From assembly GCF_038502225.1 (NCBI RefSeq), contig NC_091292.1, positions 44,969,655 through 45,033,654 on the forward strand: a stretch of 64,000 bases of DNA, given 5' to 3'. Under the pieces are notes generated by a model. That model ran no database searches. It was not told the origin of the DNA and worked only from the letters and a program-made list of their open reading frames with translations. Positions 34,638-45,751 of the stretch are shown here, one piece after another; position 1 is the stretch's first letter; each line of letters begins with the position of its first letter. The DNA comes from Cherax quadricarinatus. Taxonomy: Eukaryota; Arthropoda; Malacostraca; Decapoda; Parastacidae. The position numbers were made by a program, and so were the translations under genes.

Positions 34638-37600
34638 GTAGCCAGTACATCATCACAGGCCACTGGTCACCAACACAGGCCGGTAGTCATCAACACGGGC
34701 AGCTGGTCATCAACACAGGCCGGTATCAACACAGTCATCAACACAGGCCAACACAGGCCGCTAATCAATACAGGCCGCTAGTCATCAACACAGGTCACTA
34801 GAGTCATCACACAGGCCGCTAGTCATCAACACAGGCTCAGTCATCATCACAGGCCGCTAGTCATCAACACAGGTCGCTAGTCAAGAGCACAGGCCGCTAG
34901 TCATGAACACAGGCCGCTAATCTTCAACACAGGCCGATAGTCATGGTCATCAACACAGGCCGCTAGTCATCAACAGGTAGGCCGCTAGTCATCAACACAG
35001 GTAGTTTTCAACACATGCCGCTAGCTAGCTCAACACAGGTCATCAACACAGGCCGCTAGTCATCAACACAGGTAGCTAGTCATCAACACAGGTAGGTAGT
35101 CATCAACACAGGCCGCTAACACAGGTAGCTCATCAACACAGGCCGCTAATCTAGTCATCAACACAGGCAGCTAGTCATCAACACAGGCCGCTAGTCATCA
35201 ACACGGGCCGCTAGTCATCAACACAGGCCGCTGGACATCAACACAGGCAGCTAGTCATCAACACAGGTAGGTAGTCATCAACACATGCCGCTAGTCATCA
35301 AAACAGGCCGCTAGACATCAACACAGGCCGCTAGTCATCAACACAGACCGCTAGTCATCATCACAGGCCGCTAGTCATCAACACAGGCCGCTAGTCACCA
35401 ACACAGGTAGCTAGTCATCAACACAGGCCGCTGGTCATCAACACAGGTAGCTAGTCATCAACACAGGCCGGTAGTCATCAACACAGGTCGCTAGTTATCA
35501 TCACAGGCCGCTGGTCATCATCACAGGCCGCTAATCATCAACACAGGCCGCTAGTCATCAACATAGGCCGCTAATCATCAACACAGAAGCTAGTCATCAA
35601 CACAGGTCACTAGTCATCAACACAGGCCGCTAGTCATCAACACAGATAGCTAGTCATCAACACAGGTAGCTAGTCATCAACACAGGCCGCTAGTCATCAA
35701 CGCAGGTAGCTAATCATCAACACAGGTAGCTAGTCATCAACACAGCCCGCTAGTCATCAACACAGGTAGCTAGTCATCAACACAGGTAGGTAGTCATCAA
35801 CACATGCCGCTAGTCATCAAAACAGGCCGCTAGACATCAACACAGGCCGCTAGTCATCAACACAGACCGCTAGTCATCATCACAGGCCGCTAGTCATCAA
35901 CACAGGCCGCTAGTCACCAACACAGGTACCTAGTCATCAACACAGGCCGCTGGTCATCAAAACAGGTAGCTAGGCATCAACACAGGCCGGTAGTCATCAA
36001 CACAGGTCGCTAGTTATCATCACAGGCCGCTGGTTATCATCACAGGCCGCTAATCATCAACACAGGCCGCTAGTCATCAACATAGGCCGCTAATCATCAA
36101 CACAGGAAGCTAGTCATCAACACAGGTCACTAGTCATCAACACAGGCCGCTAGTCATCAACACAGATAGCTAGTCATCAACACAGGTAGCTAGTCATCAA
36201 CACAGGCCGCTAGTCATCAACGCAGGTAGCTAATCATCAACACAGGTAGCTAGTCATCAACACAGCCCGCTAGTCATCAACACAGGTAGCTAGTCATCAA
36301 CACAGGTAGGTAGTCATCAACACATGCCGCTAGTCATCAAAACAGGCCGCTAGACATCAACACAGGCCGCTTTTCATCAACACAGACCGCTGGTCATCAA
36401 CACAGGCCGCTGGTCATCAACACAGTCCGCTGGTCATCAACACAGGCAGCTAGTCATCAACACATTCCGCTAGTCATCAACACAGTTCACTAGCCATCAA
36501 CACAGGTCGCTAGTCATCAACACAGGCCGCTAGTCATCAACACAGGCAGCTAGTAATCAACACATGCCGCTAGTCATCAACACGGGCCGCTAGTCATCAA
36601 CACAGGCCGCTAGTCATCAACACAGGCCGCTAGTCATCAACACAGGCCGCTGGTCATCAACACAGTTCGCTGTTCATCAACACAGGCAGCTAGTCATCAA
36701 CACATTCCGCTAGTCATCAACACAGTTCACTAGTCATCAACACAGGCCGGTAGTTTTCAACACATGCCGCTAGTCATCAACACAGGCCGGTAGTTATCAA
36801 CACAGGCCGCTAGTCATCAATACAGGCCGCTAGTCATCAACACAGGTCACTAGTCATCAACACAGGGAGCTAGTTATCAACACAGTCCGCTAGTCATTAA
36901 CACAGGCCGCTGATAATCAACACAGGCCGCTCGACATCAACACAGGCCGCTAGTCATCACAGGCCGCTACATATCAACACAGGCCGCTAGTCATCAACAC
37001 AGGCCGCTGGTCATCAACACAGACCGCTAATCATCAACACAGGCCGCTAGTCATCAACACAGTCCGCTGGTAATCAACACAGGCCGCTAGTCATTAAAAC
37101 AGACAGCTGATAATCAACACAGGCCGGTAGACATCAACACAGGCCGCTAGTCATCACAGGCCGCTACATATCAACACAGGGCGCTAGTCATCAACACAGG
37201 CCGGTAGTCATCAACACAGGCTGCTGGTCAACAAGACAGGCCGCTGGTCATCAACACAGGCCGCTAGTCATCAACACAGGCCGCTAGTCATCAACACAGG
37301 CAGCTAGTCATCAACACAGGCCGCTAGTCATCAACACAGTCCGGTAATCATCAACACAGGCTGCTGGTCAACAACACAGGCAGCTAGTCATCAACACAGG
37401 CCGGTAGTCATCAACACAGGCCGCTAGTCATCATCACAGGCCGCTAGTCATCAACACAGGTCGCTAGTCATGAGCACAGGCCGCTAGTCATGAACACAGG
37501 CCGCTAATCTTCAACACAGGCCGATAGTCATCAACACATGCCGCTAGTCATCAACACAGGCCGCTAGTCATCAACGCAGGTAGCTAGTCATCAACACAGG

Positions 37601-39545
37601 TAGCTAGTCATCAACACAGGCCGCTAGTCATCAACACAGGTAGCTAGTCATCAACACAGGTAGGTAGTCATCAACACATGCCGCTAGTCATCAAAACAGG
37701 CCGCTAGACATCAACACAGGCCGCTTTTCATCAACACAGACCGCTGGTCATCAACACAGGCCGCTAGTCATCAACACAGGCCAATAGTCATCAACACAGG
37801 TCGCTAGTCATCAACACAGGCCGCTAGTCATCAACACAGGCCGCTAGTCATCAACACAGGCCGCTAGTCATCAACACAGGCCGCTAGTCATCAACACAGG
37901 CCGCTAGTCATCAACACAGGCCGCTGGTCATCAACACAGGCCGCTGGTCATCAACACAGGCAGCTAGTCATCAACACATGCCGCTAGTCATCAACACAGG
38001 TCACTAGTCATCAACACAGGCCGGTAGTTATCAACACATGCCGCTAGTCATCAACACAGGCCGGTAGTTATCAACACAGGCCGCTAGTCATCAATACAGG
38101 CCGCTAGTCATCAACACAGGTCACTAGTCATCAACACAGGGAGCTAGTTATCAACACAGTCCGCTAGTCATTAACACAGACTGCAGGTAATCAACACAGG
38201 CCGCTACACATCAACACAGGCCGCTGGTAATCAACACAGGCCGCTCGACATCAACACAGGCCGCTGGTAATCAACACAGGCCGCTCGACATCAACACAGG
38301 CCGCTAGTCATCACAGGCCACTACATATCAACACAGGCCGCTAGTCATCAACACAAGGCGCTGGTCATCAACACAGACCACTAATCATCAACACAGGCCG
38401 CTAGTCATCAACACAGAACGCTGGTAATCAACACAGGCCGCTAGTCATCAACACAGACCGCTAGTAATCAACACAGGCCGCTAGCCATTAACACAGACAG
38501 CTGATAATCAACACAGGCCGCTAGACATCAACACAGGCCGCTAGTCATCATCACAGAGCGCTGGTAATCAACAGAGGCCGCTAGTCATTAACACAGACAG
38601 CTGATAATCAACACAGGCCGCTAGACATCAACACAGGCCGCTAGACATCAACACAGGCCGCTAGACATCAACACAGGCCGCTAGTCATCAACACAGGCCG
38701 CTAGTCATCAACACAGGCCGCTAGTCATCAACACAGGCCGCTAGTCATCAACACAGGCCGCTAGTCATCAACACAGGCCGCTAGTCATCAACACAGGCCG
38801 CTAGTCATCAACACAGGCCGGTAGTCATCAACACAGCCCGCTAGTCATCAACATAGGCCGATAATCATGAACACAGGCCGCTAGTCATCAACACAGGCCA
38901 CTAGTCATCAACACAGGCCGCTGGTCATCAATACAGGGCCGCTAGTAGTCATCAACACAGTCATCAACACAAGCCGCTAGTCATCAACACAGGCCGCTAG
39001 TTATCAACACAAGCCGCTAGTCATCAACACAGGCCGCTAGTCATAAACACAGGCAGGTAGTCATCAACACAGGTCCGTCATAGTCATCAGTCATTAACAC
39101 AGGTTGGTAATCAACACAGGCTAGTCATCAACACAGGCTGCTAGACATAGTTGTCATCAACACAGGCCTCTAGTCATCAACACATGCCGCTAGTCATCAA
39201 CACAGGTTGCTGGTCATCAACACAGGCCGCTGGTCATCAACACAGGCCGGTAGTCATCAACACAGGCCGCTGGTTATTAACACAGGCCGGTAGTCATCAA
39301 CACAGGGCGGTAGTCATCAACACAGGGCGGTAGTCATCAACACAGACCGCTGGTTATGAGCACAGGCCGCTGGTCATCAACACAGGCCGGTAGTCATCAA
39401 CACAGGCCGGTAGCCATCTACACAGACCGCTGGTTATTAACACAGGCCGGTAGTCATCAACACAGGCTGCTGGTCATCAACACAGACCGGTAGTCATCAA
39501 CACAGGGCGGTAGTCATCAACACAGGCTGCTGGTCATCAACATAG
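34638..39545. repeat. 20-bp minisatellite (catcaacacaggccgctagt), ~245 copies
   Basis: Units differ mainly in the ggccgc segment (ggtagc, ggtcac, ggaagc, gaccgc) and in tagt/tggt/taat. Blocks repeat at 520 bp (26 units): the variant string cacatgccgctagtcatcaa then aacaggcc occurs at 35,282, 35,801 and 36,321, and again near 37,675. Phase is looser at both ends (34.6-35.1 and 38.9-39.2 kb). Frames are short because the unit is not a multiple of 3 and contains tag. Confidence 0.95.
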
Positions 39546-39939
39546 GCCGTTGGTCTTGTCAAAGCCGCCCTGAAATCATTCTCCGCAGAGAAACCAGCAC
39601 GAAATTTGTTGAAAACAATGTACAAAACGCAGAAACTATTTTTGTATAAATACGTTGTTGGAAAAAGGTTAAGTTTAGGTATAATCATATTGGTAAAGAG
39701 AGCGTATGACTGTCTCATCTGTGACCAGAAGGTAGTCAGTGGCAGAGCTGCATGACCATGCTGAGCTGTCGAATCGTTCACCGAAACTTCATATCCGTCT
39801 TGAATGCTAACAGTGAGCGAATGAACATTCAGAGTGAATTATTAGTCACATATGCAACTTCTCAACATCTTGTAGACGTTTCTTCATGCCGTAGCTGTCT
39901 TCTAAATCCATTTATACAGCCTTCAGAGTACGTCTTTGT
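39546..39939. other. No recognised gene
   Basis: A 94-codon minus frame (39497-39781) extends into the array and shows no known domain. The segment ends where the Penelope-like fragment starts. Confidence 0.35.
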
Positions 39940-40050
39940 ATTGTATTGATAAAGCCACTGGATGGCGAAACGTCTTCAAGTAAAGATACCCAGATGCTGC
40001 ACATGTGTCTAATTCTTCACCTTGTAGGTATTGTATATCACTGATATGGG
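39940..40050 (+). mobile_element. Fragment related to the palindromic element at 2.3-3.2 kb
   Basis: It shares ttgtattgataaagccactg, then gatggcgaaacgtct, then aaagatacccagatg, gcacatgtgtct, and an extension similar to the left-end sequence at 2326-2355 (cttgtaggtattgtatatca here). It is a third independent copy of the hammerhead-bearing unit. It is diverged by several substitutions and has no inverted partner. Confidence 0.7.
39947..39974 (+). ncRNA. Hammerhead-ribozyme-like core, third copy
   Basis: The same 28 nt as in the palindrome arms (tgataaagcc, loop actggat, ggcgaaacgtc), with the same G8-to-A change. The sequence just downstream differs (ttcaagtaaag instead of tacaataaag), so the core is better conserved than its flank. 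Confidence 0.4.
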
Positions 40051-40143
40051 ATACACCTCCATTTTCTTCGTTATGTAGGGAATACCTAGAGTATACCTGG
40101 AGGGTGTTCTGAGGGTGAAAGCCCCCGCGGCCCGGTCCATGAC

Positions 40144-40662
40144 ATAAGAACATAAGAACATAAGAACGAAGGAACACTGCAGAAGGCCTACTGGCCCATG
40201 CGAGGCAGGTCCAAGTCTCCTACCGGCTTAAGCCAATGCACCCAACCTAGTCAGGTCAGGTCACATTGACTTAAGGGAGGAACACGGCAACCGACCTGGT
40301 AGCACAAGCTATCAGGTCTAACTCACACCCACCCACATCTACTCATGTATTTATCCAACCTATTTTTAAAGCTACACAACGTTCTGGCCTCTATAACGGT
40401 ATTTGGGAGTTTGTTCCACTCATCCACAACTCTATTACCAAACCAGTACTTTCCTATATCCTTCCTGAATCTGAATTTTTCCAACTTAAAACCATTGCTG
40501 CGAGTCCTGTCTAGGCTAGATATTTTCAGCACACTATTTACATCCCCTTTATTTATTCCTGTCTTCCATTTATACACCTCAATCATATCCCCCCTAATTC
40601 TACGTCTTTCTAGAGAGTGCAGTTTCAGGGCCCTCAGTCTATCCTCATAGGGGAGGTTTCTG
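40144..40662 (-). pseudogene. 5'-truncated family B (CR1-like) LINE fragment inside A3
   Basis: The ataagaac repeats at its left edge are the CR1-like 8-bp tail. The minus frame at 40323-40586 contains MIEVYKWKTGINKGDVNSVL, LEKFRFRKDIGKYWFGNRVV and DEWNKLPNTVIEARTL, colinear with 25.5-25.8 kb. It lies between ggtccatgac and cagg of the A3 3' region, which are adjacent in other family A copies. Confidence 0.85.
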
Positions 40663-40679
40663 ACCAGGCGTCGCAGTGG

Positions 40680-43641
40680 ACCAGAGCCTGATTAACCGGG
40701 CTGTTACCTCTGGCCGCACACATATCGACGTACGATCCACAGTCCGGCTGGTCAGGTACTAACTTTATATGTCTGTCCAGCTTCCTCTTGAAGACAGCCA
40801 GGGGTCTAGTGGTAATCCCCCTTACGTATGCTGGGAGGCAGTTGAACAGTCTCGGGCCCGTGACACTGTATTGTCTCTTAACGTGTTAGTGACACCCCTG
40901 CTTTTCATTGGGGGGATGTTGCATCGTCTGCCGAGTCTTTTGCTTTCGTTGTGAGTGATTTTCGTGTGCAAGTTCGGTACTAGTCCCTCTAGGATTTTCC
41001 AGGTGTATATAATCATGTATCTCTCCCGCCTGCGTTCCAGGGAGTACAGGTTCAGGAACTTCAAGCGCTCCCAGTAACTGAGGTGTTTTATCTCCGTTAT
41101 GCGCACCGTGAAGGTTCTCTGTACATTTTCTAGATCAGCAATTTTACCTGCCTTGAAAGGTGCTGTTAGTGTGCAGCACTATTACAGCCTAGATAGAACA
41201 AATTACCTGAAGAGTGTCATCATGAGCTTGGCATCCCTAGTTTTGAAGGTTCTCATTATCCATCCTGTCATTTTTCTAGCAGATGCGACTGATACAATGT
41301 TATGTTCCTTGAAGATGAGATCCTCCCACATGATCACTCCCAGGTCTTTGACGTTGGTTTTTCGCTCTATTTTTTGGCCGGAATTTGTTTTGTACTCTGA
41401 TGAAGTTTTAATTTCCTCATGTTTACCATATCTGAGTAATTGAAATTTCTCATCGTTGAACTTCGTATTGTTTTCTGCAGCCCATTGAAAGATTTGGTTG
41501 ATGTCTGCCTGGAGCCTTGCAGTGTTTGCAATGGAAGACACTGTCATGCAGATTCGGGTGTCATCTGCAAAGGAAGACACGGTGCTGTGGCTGACATCCT
41601 TGTCTATGTCAGATATGAGGATGAGAAACAAGATGTGCCTTGTGGAACTGTGCCTTGTGGAACAGAGCTTTTCACCGTAGCTGCCTCAGACTTTACTCTG
41701 TTGGCTACTACTCTTTGTGTTCTGTTTGTGAGGAAATTATAGATCCATCTACCAACTTTTCCTGTTATTCCTTTAGCACTCATTTTGTGCGCTATTACAC
41801 CATGGTCACACTCGTCGAAGGCTTTTGCAAAGTCTGTATATATTACATCTGCATTCTTTTTGACTTCTAGTGAATCTAGGACCTTGCCGTAGTGATCCAG
41901 TAGTTGGAACAGAGAGGAGCGACCTGCTCTAAACCCATGTTGCCCTGGGTTGTGTAACTGATGGGTATCTAGATGGGTGGCGATCTTGCTTCTTAGGACC
42001 CTTTCAAAGATTTTTATGATATGGGATGTTAGTGCTATCGGTTTGTAGTTCTTTGCTATTGCTTTACTGCCCCCTTTGTGGAGTGGGGCTATGTCTGTTG
42101 TTTTTAGTAACTGTGGGACGACCCCCGTGTCCATGCTCCCTCTCCATAGGATGGTAAAAGAACGTGATAGGGGCTTCTTGCAGTTCTTGATGAACACGGA
42201 GTTCCATGAGTCTGGCCATGAGTCTGGCCCTGGGGCAGAGTGCATGGGAATGTCATTTATCGCCTGTTCGAAGTCATTTGGCGTCAGGATAACATCACAT
42301 AGGCTTGTGTATACGAAATTCTGTGGCTCTCTCATAAGAAATTCATTTAGATCTTCGACTCTCAGTCTGGTTAGCGGCTTGCTAAAAACTGAGTCATACT
42401 GGGACTTGAGTAGCTCACTCATTTCCTTGCTGTTATCTGTGTAGGACCCATCTTCTTTAAGTAGAGGCCCAAGACTGGATGTTGTTCTCAACTTTGATTT
42501 GGCATAAGAAAATAAATACTTTGGGTTTCTTCCGATTTCATTTATGGCTTTTAGTTCTTCCCGCGATTCCTGACTCCTATAATTTTCCTTTAGCTTAAGT
42601 TCGATGTTTGGTATTTCTCTAACCAGTGTCTCCCTGCGCATTTCAGATATATTGGCCTCTTTTAGCCGCTCTGTTATTATTTCCCGTCGCCTGTAAAGGG
42701 AGCGCCTGTTTCTTTCTATTTTACATCTACTCCTTTTTCTTAAAAGAATAAGCCTTGAGCATAATCGAGTGCCACCAAGTTAATCTATTCTAGGCATAAG
42801 ATGGGGTCTGTGTTGCTTAGTCTATCTTCCCAACTTATTTCGTTTAGGACTTGGTTTACTTGGTCCCAATTTATGTTCTTGTTATCGAAGTTGAATTTGG
42901 TGAAGGCTCCCTCGTGACTGATCTTATTTTGTCGATCTGGAGCTCCGCGCATACATGTCTGAACCTCGATTATGTTGTGATCTGAGTATATTGTTTTTGA
43001 CATTTCGTATCAGATCATAACTGTTAGTGAAGATGAGGTCTAGTGTATTCTCCAGTCTAGTAGGCTCTATTATTTGCTGGTTTAAGTTGAATTTTGTGCA
43101 GAGATTTAATAGCTCGTGTGTGTGAGTTCTCGTCAGAGCTGCCTTCTGGTGTTATCACTACAACAACATTATTTGCTATATTCCTCCATTTTAGGTGCCT
43201 CAAGTTGAAATCCCCCAGGAGAAAGATGTTGGGGGCAGGAGCTGGAAGTTTTTCCAGACAGTGGTCATTTTTCAACAGCTGTTCCTGGAATTTCTGGGAC
43301 GTTGCATCCGGAGGCTTGTAGACTACCACAATGACTAGGTTTTGGTTCTCGGTCTTTACTGCTAAAACTTCCACTACATCATTTGAGGCATTAAGCAGTT
43401 CTGTGCAAATAAGTGACTCTGCGATATACAGGCCAACCCTTCCCTTTTGCCTGTTCACTCTGTCGCATGTGTATAGGTTGTAACCTAGGATCCATATCTC
43501 GTTGTCCAAGTGATCCTTCATGTGGGTCTCTGTGAAAGCCGCGAAAATTGTATTTGCCTCTGCAAGCAGTCCACGGATGAAAGGTATTTTGTTGTTCGTT
43601 ACTGGCTTTAGACCCTGTATATTTGCAAAGAAGAATGTCAT
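40680..43641 (-). pseudogene. Copy A3 ORF2: endonuclease and reverse transcriptase
   Basis: Endonuclease at 43,641-43,057: FFANIQGLKPVTNNKIPFIR, FAAFTETHMKDH (Glu), NIFLLGDFNLRHLKW (GDFN), then 43,003-42,785 with YSDHNIIEVQ (SDH). RT at 42,641-41,604: KEMSELLKSQYDSVFSKPL, SAPGPDSW, NYKPIALTSHIIKIFERVL, GQHGFRAGRSSLFQLLDHY, VIYTDFAKAFDECDH. It continues at 41,631-41,203 with FLILISDIDKDV and SSFADDTRICMTV (catalytic FADD), and RT thumb/C-terminus at 41,106-40,822 (YWERLKFLNLYSLERRRER). A 15-bp duplication (VPQGT twice) has replaced the following residues near 41,636-41,665 and shifts the frame. A few further frameshifts exist. Clade: CR1/Jockey group, tentative. Confidence 0.85.
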
Positions 43642-43679
43642 CGGACTGGTGGTATTGGTGGTACTGGGGAACTTTTTTT

Positions 43680-44292
43680 TCCGGCACTAGTATCTGTATC
43701 TGTTGGTTTGGAGTGGAGGCCATCGGCTGTGGTTCCACTCCATAAATGACTGGATTTGGCGTGCGATTTTTGCCATTTCCTGCCAGTTTTTTTTCTTCCT
43801 TTCACTAAAAAAACCCTTTCCCGCTTGAGTGACTGTAGCTACCCAGGTTTTCCCATCGCCTGGATGTTTTGTATCTTTTTGTTCCCTTTAGATCGTGTGC
43901 CTGGCAATTTAAGTTATAGCACAGTCTTTCCTGTACTGAAGAGGGACACATTTCAGGGTGAAAAAGCTTGCAGGAAGGGAGTTTGCATTTTCCTGTTGTC
44001 ATATGGGCTCGGCATTTTCTAGGGTGGTCAAAGTTGCACGTCCCATCTGTTTTTCCAGATTTCCCATGCCTGCAGATACCAAGTGCATTGGTTTCCGTTT
44101 GCCTTGGGTTTTTGTGACTGTATTCCCTGTTGGTGCATGTTTTCCTGTCTCATTCCTATCCTCACTAGTAATAACAATGGAGCTCTCACCAGTTGTTTCT
44201 GGTAATATATCCTCACTTTTACTAGTGGAGCCCCCTTGTTTGCTATCTCCTGTGGTATTACTAGTTTGTAATATTGGTTTTATCTTGTCTTT
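43680..44292 (-). pseudogene. Copy A3 ORF1, C-terminal Cys/His-rich part
   Basis: The minus frames hold GKCKLPSCKLFHPEMCPS (43,805-44,002), then ERLCYNLNCQAHDLKGTKRY, and upstream CDVQL and CRHGKSGKTDGTCNFD-type residues near 44,030-44,080. Several Cys-x(n)-Cys...His-x(n)-Cys groupings resemble tandem small zinc knuckles or CCCH-like fingers and would bind RNA or DNA. The rest is Ser/Thr/Lys-rich (ETTGESSIVITSEDRNETG). Frames change near 44,020, so this copy is broken. The N-terminus is beyond the LTR element, at 58,346-58,987. Confidence 0.65.
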
Positions 44293-44422
44293 TGTTACAA
44301 AAGACGCGATTCTAAAAGCTTAGAGATCTCCAGTGAATACTAGAAAGGACTGCCCTTCTAGCATCCAGCCTGTTACTGGGTTTTCGTAACAAGTAGTCAG
44401 TATCCTTGTCCAATTATCCATT
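44293..44422 (-). repeat. 3' LTR of the Gmr1-like element, end fragment left of the nested LINE
   Basis: It matches 57,134-57,263 with about one difference (aagacgcg for aaaacgcg). The LTR continues at 50,541 after the LINE and its duplicated target. Confidence 0.92.
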
Positions 44423-44514
44423 GACATTCGTCTCTCGACCTCCGGGGAGAGAGGACGCACGCCTAGTAGCTACACCTGCCCTCTGGTGGTGACCTTTAGC
44501 AACTAGAAGACAAA

Positions 44515-45726
44515 ATGGCGTACCGAGTGGGACAGCGAATTAACACTGTTTGTATACAGCTGATACGTGGCACACTTACTGGAACAACGATGCATACATT
44601 GCTGCCTGCTATCATCAGGGACGCCTATGGTGTCCCCAACGAGGAAGTTTATGGTGTTGCCTTAAATGGGATGACCAGAGTATTCCTGAAACTGAATCAT
44701 ACCGGCGTCTACGACAGACTTGTTGAAGAGTATCAGGAGAGGAAGGTGACAGTGAACTCGGCAGTGGAGGTTGTTCTGCATGATGTATCCAGGTACTATA
44801 CGTGGGTGAAGGTGAGAAATGTCCCTTTCGAGGCGACGGCGTATAGTATACAGGAGGTATTCCATAACTACGGAAAAGTCCATTCGGCAACGATGGGAGT
44901 ATGGACAGAGGAGCCATATAAGGGAAGACCTGAGGGCTCTTATACCCTAAAAATGACGTTGGCTAGGCCTATACCGTCCTATGTCATGCTGGCGGAGTCC
45001 AGGACGCAAGTCTTTGTACACTATGCCGGCCAGAGAAAGACCTGTCGACTATGTAGCTCATATGAACATATGGCAGCACAGTGTCCTAGAAGGCAGCCTA
45101 CCAGGGCTCCTGGTACGTTGGCAGTGGAGCAGAGACCATGTGAGTTGATGCCTGAGTTGGTAGAGGAGGAAGCAGTGACGAGTGGTAGATGGAGTGAAGA
45201 AGTAGAACGGGAAGTATCGACGGTCGGTACCTGTGTTACCCTCCCGGAGGTGACAGGGGAGGGGCCCCCATCGCCTGAGGGACGGGTGGACGTGGAAGAG
45301 TCTACCCAGGAGAAGTTGCTGGAAGCGGTTCTGCAGGAGTTTTTCGACGAGAAGGTGGCCGGGGAGGATGGTCCTGAGAAGTCAAGTGAGATACAGCTGA
45401 TGGTTGAGCAGCAAGGACAGGTGAAGGGTCCGAGGAATGACAGAGAGGACATGGAAGTGGTGGTGGAAGTCCATCAGGAGGACGTGCAGGACGTAGATTT
45501 GTGTGTGAGTGAGAGCTCACGAAAAAGAACTGCGGGTGCTTTTGACCTCGATGAGGTTTTAACACCTGGGCAGAGACCCGGGAAGAAGTCATGGGTAGTT
45601 GTAGGGGAAAAGGCAAGCAGGGGAGGGGGTGTACCGGGGAAGATCAGTGGGGGGGGCAAGGAGGGGCTGGTGGACAGGTTAGAAAAAAGGATAAAAATGG
45701 TACAGGTACTGAGAAAGGTGAAGTGA
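44515..45726 (+). CDS. L1/Tx1-like LINE ORF1, RNA-binding gag-like protein with CCHC-type knuckle
   Basis: An uninterrupted 403-codon frame with an ATG 92 bp from the element's 5' end. Residues 95-130 (YYTWVKVRNVPFEATAYSIQ and following) look like an RRM-type or DUF4283-like fold. Residues about 182-197 hold CRLCSSYEHMAAQC, a C-x2-C-x4-H-x4-C zinc knuckle (taking EHMAAQC). The second half is acidic and low-complexity (Glu/Val-rich), ending in a basic KR/K-rich tail. It presumably coats element RNA in the cytoplasm. ORF2 starts about 25 bp downstream in another frame. It is the only intact LINE frame in the window. The assignment rests on position and the knuckle; no close relative is recognised. 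Confidence 0.8.
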   Translation: MAYRVGQRINTVCIQLIRGTLTGTTMHTLLPAIIRDAYGVPNEEVYGVALNGMTRVFLKLNHTGVYDRLVEEYQERKVTVNSAVEVVLHDVSRYYTWVKVRNVPFEATAYSIQEVFHNYGKVHSATMGVWTEEPYKGRPEGSYTLKMTLARPIPSYVMLAESRTQVFVHYAGQRKTCRLCSSYEHMAAQCPRRQPTRAPGTLAVEQRPCELMPELVEEEAVTSGRWSEEVEREVSTVGTCVTLPEVTGEGPPSPEGRVDVEESTQEKLLEAVLQEFFDEKVAGEDGPEKSSEIQLMVEQQGQVKGPRNDREDMEVVVEVHQEDVQDVDLCVSESSRKRTAGAFDLDEVLTPGQRPGKKSWVVVGEKASRGGGVPGKISGGGKEGLVDRLEKRIKMVQVLRKVK

Positions 45727-45751
45727 GTAAGATACAGAGGCATAGGGGTAA

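Larger units (their letters stand above)
40080..44292 (-). mobile_element. Family A LINE copy A3, 3' part
   Basis: This is the best-preserved family A copy. From right to left it carries the C-terminal part of ORF1, ORF2, the 3' UTR and the tacctagagtatacctgg tail. It is split at tcttt (44,288-44,292) by the LTR element and continues at 58,346. The ORF1 frame across the split is restored if the 14-kb insert and one tcttt copy are ignored (SVVKD on one side, KIKPIL on the other). A family B fragment interrupts its 3' UTR. Confidence 0.85.
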
